Source of the DNA: a virus
DNA: 40,756 bases
Virus record (IMG/VR): IMGVR_UViG_3300042465_002315
Span: 1 to 40,756 of that record
Strand: one strand, 5' to 3'
Of the stretch, positions 38,001-40,756 are shown piece after piece (within the stretch, counting starts at the first letter, position 1; each line of letters starts with the position of its first letter). The notes below the pieces were generated by a model. The model saw only the letters and a list, made by a program, of their open reading frames with translations, searched no databases and was not told the origin of the DNA. Both the position numbers and the translations under genes were made by a program.

Positions 38001-38068
38001 CAACAATGAATTTCACTGGCGGTATTAATGGTTTACCGTTAGCAATGGATTTCTTACTACTAGGATAA
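29033..38068 (+). CDS. Giant modular fibre, 3011 aa, paralogue of the preceding gene with extra repeats and domain insertions
   Basis: The largest gene here. It opens like its neighbour (MAEFKLGRIRFIWKNNWAAA). Residues 13-535 carry eight CBM5/12-like repeats, the seventh and eighth split by a GSGYITGNTVTILGTQVGG module. A pectate-lyase-like entry follows (IVYVAPSGTDVLG near 584; VKTGTYSETLPIIVP near 868). About residues 730-1550 contain units built on C-x-RD-x-GYI-x-DA-x-x-YD at about 158-residue spacing. From 1853 comes the block shared with the 1980-aa fibre (RNMTLSG, KSPYTQNVTMFGTGC, GIGVWCTG). A seven-unit propeller (about 2280-2659) has blade 1 interrupted by a second GSGY-type module. 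The end has GGRVFYTSTDQDGNFTVG (near 2866) and a hydrophobic AMDFLLLG. Probably a long fibre with several glycan-binding surfaces; trimeric assembly is expected of such fibres but not shown. Confidence 0.87.
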   Translation: MAEFKLGRIRFIWKNNWAAAVTYVKDDIVRNGGKTYLCVIGHTADANFYTDLNNAPTRWNQVSDGSEWKDNWTTGFYYKVNDLVKYGGRIYLCNTAHTSNAAASSGTSPETTAGLEADQSKWDLYASSFNFRDNWATSQFYKIGDVVRYGGISYVCNTSHTSSSTASTDIDGLEADQGKWDTYAKGLDWIGNWTTGYRYKRNDVVLYGGTTYVCNTGHASAATATLGLENDQGLWDYFHKGITFLGTWSGSTVRYKVNDVVKYGADLWICTLDHTSAALFSDATNWSLFVGGLEYENSWSASEVYQPGDVVSYGGYAYISKTNHTNKIPTSNLSDWDLFTTGFSFQGDWATATDYKVGQVLRLNGYTYVALLDHTSSALNIPPDLTNWSRLNSGVKWAATGQTFAGVVGSNLIGSGTGASFNITLVNTRYTATVNAAGSGYITGNTVTILGTQVGGISPANDVILTITATAGAVDSATTLGSSVSWKTGVSYVLGDAVAFGVNSYICILAHTGGTPNRPDNDVTGTYWNLLSAGAITSVLTTQGDTLYMGGAGPTRLPIGTDGQVLRVNGTTPQWSYFGVVNNIVYVAPSGTDVLGAGQGLTIDKPWKTVRFSARQIEEGYLNPNAALLLTKNKQFIVKELSNYVTYTSRVTITSSNATLFTTSTSTSVLSVGMPISFTTTVGGVTPGTTYYVFDIPAGGTTFGITNASGGTRRTLSVETGANVGSYVFSTVPTERDAGIIVDALAFDISHSGTLQTTTAALAYFAPGGATFAAGNIPGEIPQFIRALDYLKNKLVVNILTNTSPVDNYQTLNSVSASAQAKQIIDPIIPAEIGTSTTATNLVSIITTGLASGTTSAIPAVINPGTTISVKTGTYSETLPIIVPKNTAVVGDELRSSVIQPATADMTLVTDKPKTISVLNRLKAIVPNLVTNTAVTPTSGNTASQVYLGYAGTTATSSVSANLITISDIVDNGLGVVPAFTLPDPTSYDTGYFNARRLIVANKAFLVSEVSAWINAQIAGNIAPFVGFTYGGVDQTSCERDVGYIVDAVVYDLTYGGNLETLVAGRSYYTFGAYVGDPASKLRALAVQARIKDIIDNIATGNTAGWTKTTGLTQDVSGTAGSANAAAFAQARIQDIYTTINTGTPPAELTPSITWVSTLLQMAAADVQARKASIQASAVAWVQSNYPLLVFNTETCSRDVGYIVDALTYDLMFGSNFRSVKAGMSYYTAQAALVVGAQKAAQLGMLAYMSDIVTDITTGIGSSGIGSSASVASILTNSAIMNDIVQNGLTAVPTFTFTNPTGYNTSFLAGYGDGKAQIVQNYAFIKDEVSSYLNTNFNAVWVALGVGGQANCQRDVGYILDALQYDMTYGGNTQTLIAGSAYYSNATLTIASIEKTATIAAYTWLKSFIDNIVIKDTAGWTKNSALSQVVTGTAGSAGAATFAQDRVQSIIDWITNGTAPATILPTAAIALASTPLQNAYNALQLAKTEIQSDAVSWVRKFYQALNFNSDTCYRDAGYIVDAFSYDLMFGTNFNSITAAMSYYRATTSAQYVLANQATAERGAINFIAHKAKKIAAYDTAEQVIVSIDDMILSIAGTTTFTSIATQTFVGGNITIPSTAGMMPGMPITFDTAGVGTLSTGRKYWIVAVTNSTTFTITETYGSVVLKTLTADSGNTSFTIGEVVETTGTGSYNNVVTSINGAEVLRANATFLSNEATAWVDYTYSNTIVSTDGTNNRAITGTNHNFVVGDPVVFSGTTFGNIVAGTVYYILTTPTTNAFTLTAVQGSATVFPLVTASASPDPFAVKYNFSITEYKKNTAAYINALVYDLALLGNYKALRAATIYKHSVSGSVLSDMFLLRNGTGLRNMTLSGLTGTLTAANSYGTSRVTAGAYSSLDPGYGPNDKNVWISPKSPYTQNVTMFGTGCIGMKIDGALHSAGNRSIVANDYTTILSDGIGVWCTGSQALTELVSVFAYYSYAGYLAELGGKMRATNGNNSYGTYGSLAEGVDTYEEPIIARVNNRYYQAEIGAVLTDSTDRIYRIEFVNAGTEYNSATFSISGTGYGVTTVANEFRDNAVFESRVLANGANYITQTNVAQGGTATSIVIAATDAGITGAYIGMRVIVTGGSGVGQTGYFTTYNNGTKAGIVAKESFTTLSISAAGSSLLTVADTTSLYANMPVILTGALLTGMSTIALGTIYYVIGSSITSTQFSVASSSGGVVAVAVGTSSSSSGLILNAVGWDHIITGTAIVSSLDLTSSYIIEPRITFTSPTYSATSRTSISSAWSDCVYGDTIVNYNGVANAGVTATGGSGSGATFTVARTGTAYVVTTNTAISGQGGTLYKIGDVLTIPGTSVGGVSTTNNITITVTLVATAPSSGISIGAILNFTYTGVGAGGYFVALAAGSAATQISSDGTTWATGGALTSNTLWNSIAYGNGRWVTVSNFDASSNYTTDPTALWTAGGTLGGGAGWQSICYGNGVFMAVKTGSTSASYSTNGTTWNATGALPASVNWTGVAYGAGTYVAIASGGTQAASSVDGLSWISRALPAIANWSSVTFGKGVFVAVATGSRITAYSKDGLTWIQSSAGMPVSQAWTKVRYGQGLFFAVATGSTTAAATSEDGANWTPRTLAGAAAAWPAIAFGNPSSVPLWVALTTSTVVANSIVAGCTTQARVKVSANSISEIRLIEPGSGYSTIPSLTITDPNQTSTATWSTRIGVGALANPTFTNRGLQFATAIATVEGNGYADKFQPGYYINVSGLTTSPTPGSNVVFAGDSTFYKLVAVNNYLGTGGGQSPYTARFQISPQFTQVTAPAHTTLTTMRIKYSQVRLTGHDFLSIGTGGTTTTNYPGIPTQPADVTKQTVGNGGGRVFYTSTDQDGNFTVGTLFSVQQATGVASINADAFNLAGLNSLTLGSVALGGTGATITSFSTDQYFSANSDNIVPTQKAIKAYISSQIGGGSSALNVNTLTAGVIYIAGNSISTTTGVQINVTATMNFTGGINGLPLAMDFLLLG
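30239..30483 (+). repeat. GSGY-type domain insertion, copy A (between CBM repeats 7 and 8)
   Basis: About 80 residues with GSGTGASFNITL, AAGSGYITGNTVTILGTQVG and NDVILTITAT. Paralogous to copy B at 35925-36212. It lies between two carbohydrate-binding-like repeats; the 1980-aa paralogue lacks it at the matching place. Confidence 0.75.
31235..33680 (+). repeat. C-x-RD-x-GYI-x-DA repeat array in the 3011-aa fibre
   Basis: Unit cores start at 32144 (CERDVGYIVDAVVYDLTYGG), 32618 (CSRDVGYIVDALTYDLMFGS), 33086 (CQRDVGYILDALQYDMTYGG) and 33566 (CYRDAGYIVDAFSYDLMFGT), spaced 158, 156 and 160 codons. A weaker unit (ERDAGIIVDALAFD) starts at 31235, about twice that distance before the first. Units 1 and 3 resemble each other (TYGG; later AGWTK), as do 2 and 4 (LMFG), so the array is alternating A-B-A-B. 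Confidence 0.85.
35925..36212 (+). repeat. GSGY-type domain insertion, copy B (inside propeller blade 1)
   Basis: About 95 residues with GSGSGATFTVARTG, LYKIGDVLTIPGTSVGGVS and NNITITVTLVAT. It interrupts the first propeller unit between WSDCVYGDTIV and GYFVALAAGS; in the 1980-aa paralogue the same blade is continuous (WKSVAFGNGRFVGIS). Confidence 0.75.
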
Positions 38069-38080
38069 CGGAGAATTATT

Positions 38081-38401
38081 ATGGCAACAGGAAGATTAGG
38101 AACAGCAAACTTATTGGCATCTACAAATACGACGGTCTATACAGTTCCGTCGACTACATTTACAGTAGCAACTATATCAGTTTGCAATAGAAGTAATTCT
38201 GCGGTAACCTGCAGAGTAGCAATTTCGGCAGTGGCAACGCCAACAGTTGATGAGTGGATTGAATTTGATACAGAAATAATGCCAAAGGGCGTACTTGAAC
38301 GTACTGGACTTGTACTAGATGCTGGAAAGTACCTAGTAGTTTGGTCAAGTACAGCAAACGTTAATGCTGTTGCGTTTGGCATCGAAACGCCGACGGCATA
38401 A
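38081..38401 (+). CDS. Small beta-sandwich virion protein, family member 3 (106 aa)
   Basis: TVATISVCNRSNSAVTCRVA (about 28-47) and GLVLDAGKYLVVWSSTANVN (about 75-94) ending AFGIETPTA. This is the third copy of the two-part signature seen at 13182 and 22300. Ribosome site CGGAGAA lies in the 12-nt gap after the 3011-aa fibre, so it is co-transcribed with it. All-beta and small, probably a fibre-associated or decoration protein. Confidence 0.75.
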   Translation: MATGRLGTANLLASTNTTVYTVPSTTFTVATISVCNRSNSAVTCRVAISAVATPTVDEWIEFDTEIMPKGVLERTGLVLDAGKYLVVWSSTANVNAVAFGIETPTA

Positions 38402-38404
38402 ATA
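38398..38404 (+). promoter_or_regulatory. Late-promoter-like ATAAATA ahead of the adhesin cluster
   Basis: GCATAAATACAAC overlaps the stop of the preceding gene and ends 23 nt before ATG 38428; AAAGGAAC is the ribosome site. It would allow separate expression of the downstream cysteine-rich adhesin cluster. Confidence 0.55.
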
Positions 38405-38427
38405 CAACTGATAAAGGAACTTTCACA

Positions 38428-38751
38428 ATGGGAAGATATATAACAACAACTGGAACTGCTGGATCAGTTACTAGGGTTAATGCAGGAACAGCGTATAATG
38501 CGCTAGTCAACGATCGTATTTTATGTACGGCCGGCGGCCAGACTATTACGTTACCAGTAGCCTCGTCATGTATTGACGGTGACACTGTACAGATTATTGA
38601 TTGCGGCGGATTCGCAGGCGCCAGTAACATTACTATTGCTAGAAATGGCGCAAACATTCAAAACTTGGCAGAAAACTTAACTGTTAACGTTAATAATGCG
38701 TGTGTTACATTATGTTATAGTGTTGCGTTAGGCTGGACAATCTTAAAATAA
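38428..38751 (+). CDS. Small structural / fibre-tip protein, 107 aa
   Basis: Contains ILCTAGGQTITLPVASSCID then GDTVQIIDCGG, NITIARNGANIQNLAENLTV and a closing LCYSVALGWTILK. The series ITLP ... GD-x-V-x-IID ... NITI-x-x-NG-x-x-I ... V-x-L-x-Y ... GW is a compact beta domain that I associate with C-terminal domains of phage and cyanophage fibres, here as a stand-alone gene. It has five cysteines, anticipating the far richer gene that follows. Confidence 0.7.
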   Translation: MGRYITTTGTAGSVTRVNAGTAYNALVNDRILCTAGGQTITLPVASSCIDGDTVQIIDCGGFAGASNITIARNGANIQNLAENLTVNVNNACVTLCYSVALGWTILK

Positions 38752-38766
38752 TAACGGAAAAATCGA

Positions 38767-39546
38767 ATGTCATCATTACGCGACTTATTACCAATTGTAA
38801 AGCCAACAGCTAACTATAAACTAATACAGCTAGCAATATACCATAACAGTATCAGTAACGTTCAAAACGGTGGCTGTTGCTGTTGCTGGATTGTGCCATT
38901 CGGCGCAACGTGGGCATCTTTTGAATTATGGGGCGCAGGCGGCGATGGCGGCGGTGCTTGCTGTTGTTCAGGGCTAGGATGCTGTGGACCAGGAACTGGA
39001 CACTACGCAAAAATTTCACTTAAAGTTACTGCGGGACAATATTTTTGTACATGCGCCGCCGGATCAGGATGCTGTGCTCAAAGTCATTGCGGTACTTGCG
39101 GATTCCCTAGTTGGGTTAACTGTGGAGCAAACGGACAACAAGTAATTTGCGCAGGTGGCGGATACACTGGATGCGTTGGTTGCTGGCACGGGTTCTGGGG
39201 ATGTACTGGAATCTGTAACGGTGCTCAAAACTTTGGTTGTAATTTATGTGCGCCTGCCTCTGCTAGACAGCCTGATATTGGTATAGCATCGATTGGTGGA
39301 ACTGCAAAAGATTCAAACTATTGCTTTAGTAGCCAATGGTTTGCAGCAACTGGCGCTCCTAAATATGGAATGTCAACAAGAACCGGCCTAGAACGCTGTA
39401 CAAATAATAATACCCGTATGGGGTGTGAAGCAATGCAAGGGTCTAAGTGGCCAGCAGGAATGGGGACTCCTTCATCTGCTTGTGGCGGCGGATGCTGTTG
39501 GGGTGGCTGGGGTGCCGGCGGCCTAGTACTAATAACGTACGGTTAA
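38767..39546 (+). CDS. Cysteine- and glycine-rich tail-tip adhesin, 259 aa
   Basis: It contains 29 cysteines (about 11%) and many glycines. The scaffold is that of glycine-rich phage receptor-binding domains: WIVPFGATWASFELWGAGGD then HYAKISLKVTAGQYF (a V-x-xG-x-x-F turn), GGG loops and a terminal GAGGLVLITYG. Cysteines sit as CCCC (37-40), CCC, CC and C-x-x-C groups within the loops. Glycine-rich loops of this kind bind receptors in T-even gp38-type adhesins; the functional parallel is inferred. Intracellular disulphides are unlikely in a reducing host cytoplasm, so metal binding or oxidation after release are options. A tail-fibre chaperone gene follows at once, then a second copy. Confidence 0.75.
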   Translation: MSSLRDLLPIVKPTANYKLIQLAIYHNSISNVQNGGCCCCWIVPFGATWASFELWGAGGDGGGACCCSGLGCCGPGTGHYAKISLKVTAGQYFCTCAAGSGCCAQSHCGTCGFPSWVNCGANGQQVICAGGGYTGCVGCWHGFWGCTGICNGAQNFGCNLCAPASARQPDIGIASIGGTAKDSNYCFSSQWFAATGAPKYGMSTRTGLERCTNNNTRMGCEAMQGSKWPAGMGTPSSACGGGCCWGGWGAGGLVLITYG

Positions 39547-39566
39547 AAAATAAGGAAAGAGAAACA

Positions 39567-40253
39567 ATGTCTGAGAATAATACACCTGAATTACCAACAA
39601 ATACTATAATTACAAAAACATTTACATATCCGGTACCGGACAAATATCTGTATCTAACTGATACACTTAAAAAAACATGTGAATGGACTTATACCGGCCC
39701 GGATAAAATTTGGGTTTTTGTTGATAATCATTCTAATAAAATATCCAGTAGATTTCACTATACTGAGAAAGATAACGGGGCTGATGTTCCAACACCAACT
39801 GGTATGACTAAAGTGATGGTCGACGCAACCGTCAGTCCAGAACTGATCAGTTTATTCCATAATGAAATAGACTACGGAACTTTGCCGCAGACTGTTGAAC
39901 AGTTACCAGAAGGCACAACCTACGGACACCCTGTAAATGTTCCACCGGATCACACATACGAATTAACTGAAATTGAATATAATCCTACCACCGGTCAATT
40001 TGTAAAACCGTATCCATGGAAAAAGCCACATATGGATTGGGAAATGTTAAAGAAAGTAAGAGAAAGCGGATTAGCAGCCAGCGATAGACAGCTTCGTCTT
40101 GCAACACCTGAACAAATACCTGCGTGGGAAGAATACAGACAAAAACTAAGAGATCTTCCAGCAACATTTGCCGGAGTTGATCCTTGGAAGGTAATTTTCC
40201 CTGAAGAGCCATTTGTTGTTAGAGCAGACTTACTACCATCAAATCCGGGATAA
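39567..40253 (+). CDS. Tail fibre assembly chaperone, 228 aa
   Basis: I chose ATG 39567 because TAAGGAAAGAG precedes it and the upstream extension of the frame would overlap the adhesin gene. The C-terminal part has the arrangement common to phage tail-fibre assembly proteins: SGLAASDRQLRLATPEQIPA, then WEEYRQKLRDLP, then WKVIFPEEPF (compare W-x-x-YR-x-x-LRDLP ... WP-x-xP). The N-terminal part (YPVPDKYLYLTDTLKKTCEW) is specific to this group as far as I can tell. Its place between two paralogous adhesins indicates it folds or trimerises them. It is low in cysteine, unlike its neighbours. Confidence 0.8.
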   Translation: MSENNTPELPTNTIITKTFTYPVPDKYLYLTDTLKKTCEWTYTGPDKIWVFVDNHSNKISSRFHYTEKDNGADVPTPTGMTKVMVDATVSPELISLFHNEIDYGTLPQTVEQLPEGTTYGHPVNVPPDHTYELTEIEYNPTTGQFVKPYPWKKPHMDWEMLKKVRESGLAASDRQLRLATPEQIPAWEEYRQKLRDLPATFAGVDPWKVIFPEEPFVVRADLLPSNPG

Positions 40254-40260
40254 TTCTACT

Positions 40261-40756
40261 ATGTCAAATTTAAGAGATTTATTTCCAGACACTAGATTTA
40301 ACTTAACATACCCAACAAATGCGTTTGGCGTGTTATCAGTTTATAACGGTAACCAAGGCAATGCTGCCAATGATGGTGGGCGTTGTTGCTTGTGGACTGT
40401 GCCAACTGGCTCAGTATGGGCTAAGTTTGAAGTATGGGGCGGTGGCGGCGATGGCCCTGGCGCTTGTTGCTGTATGCAACCAAGTCGCGGCGGCGGGTCA
40501 GGATCATATGCTCGTAGAACTATTCGTGTAACCCCAGGCCAAACATTTACAATCTGTGCCGGCGGGTCAGGATGCTGCAGTCAGCCATGTAGAGGTACTA
40601 ACGGATTTCCGTCGTACGCATGTAACGCTAGCGCAACTCCAAGTGCTCTATGCTTGTGTGCCAGTGGTGGCGCAGGTGGCGAGTCATCATGTTTCTGGGC
40701 TATTGCTAGTTGTTTCCATTGCCCTTCACATATTTGCGGATCAACTTGTAATGCTG
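40261..40756 (+). CDS. Second cysteine/glycine-rich adhesin, N-terminal part (3' end outside window)
   Basis: The frame runs open from ATG 40261 to the edge: 165 residues, 17 of them cysteine. It starts MSNLRDLFPD (compare MSSLRDLLP in the copy at 38767) and shows the same order: CCLWTVPTGSVWAKFEVWGG, GACCC, SYARRTIRVTPGQTF, CAGGSGCCSQPC, NGFPSYAC. Between the two copies the cysteine positions are only partly conserved while the WGxGGDG and VTxGQ-F framework is kept. It follows the chaperone stop by 7 nt. Because it has no stop in the window, simple ORF finding would miss it. Confidence 0.8.
   Translation, partial: MSNLRDLFPDTRFNLTYPTNAFGVLSVYNGNQGNAANDGGRCCLWTVPTGSVWAKFEVWGGGGDGPGACCCMQPSRGGGSGSYARRTIRVTPGQTFTICAGGSGCCSQPCRGTNGFPSYACNASATPSALCLCASGGAGGESSCFWAIASCFHCPSHICGSTCNA

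Noticed and set aside
39447-39566. Longer N-terminus for the tail-fibre chaperone
   Set aside because: The extension overlaps the end of the adhesin gene in another frame, and ATG 39567 has a good ribosome site.
40319-40531. 70-residue frame starting MRLACYQFITV
   Set aside because: It overlaps the open frame from 40261, which clearly encodes a paralogue of the cysteine-rich adhesin.
38767-40756. Diversity-generating retroelement acting on the adhesins
   Set aside because: No reverse transcriptase, template repeat or adenine-specific variation could be seen in the window.

Overview
The window is part of a T4-like (contractile-tailed) phage genome, probably an uncultured aquatic relative of the cyanophage/pelagiphage or far-T4 groups. 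The evidence is the syntenic head block portal (gp20) - core/scaffold - protease (gp21) - scaffold (gp22) - major capsid protein (gp23). Supporting this are a gp26/gp51-like pair, recurring T4 late-promoter octamers (TATAAATA and close variants), and about 26 kb of modular fibre/adhesin genes. No bacterial genes, tRNAs, integrase or CRISPR arrays were seen. All names rest on motif recognition, gene order and length by eye; no database search was possible.

Layout. (1) 1-672: the 3' end of a GIY-YIG-like endonuclease gene, then about 500 bp without a credible gene, ending in a row of hairpins and a late promoter. (2) 673-2789: an unrecognised alanine-rich protein on the plus strand, converging on a minus-strand unit coding for a gp26-like protein. 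A gp51-like reading frame follows it with no start codon of its own. It sits behind a slippery heptamer and a perfect 12-bp stem, which looks like a programmed -1 frameshift signal. (3) 2790-5120: a probable tail tape measure protein, divergent from the gp26/51 unit. (4) 5132-11041: the head morphogenesis block, closed by a strong stem-loop. (5) 11196-14072: four small or medium virion/fibre proteins. (6) 14088-22293: two paralogous beta-helix fibres, the second carrying a 1.5-kb insertion of LamG-like lectin domains. (7) 22300-22997: two small conserved virion proteins. (8) 23029-38068: two giant paralogous fibres (1980 and 3011 aa) with eight N-terminal carbohydrate-binding-like repeats, pectate-lyase-like segments, a seven-bladed propeller-like domain and a shared C-terminal domain. 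(9) 38081-40756: small virion proteins, then a cysteine-rich glycine-rich adhesin, a tail-fibre assembly chaperone, and a second cysteine-rich adhesin cut by the window edge.

How the genes fit together. The head block builds a prohead on the portal around an acidic core, which gp21 cleaves during maturation. The tape measure protein and the gp26/gp51 pair would serve tail and baseplate assembly. The remaining two thirds builds the host-recognition apparatus: several fibres of shared modular parts with many sugar-binding-type folds, which suggests a glycan-coated host. Most transcription units carry a late-promoter-like ATAAATA just upstream, consistent with late expression.
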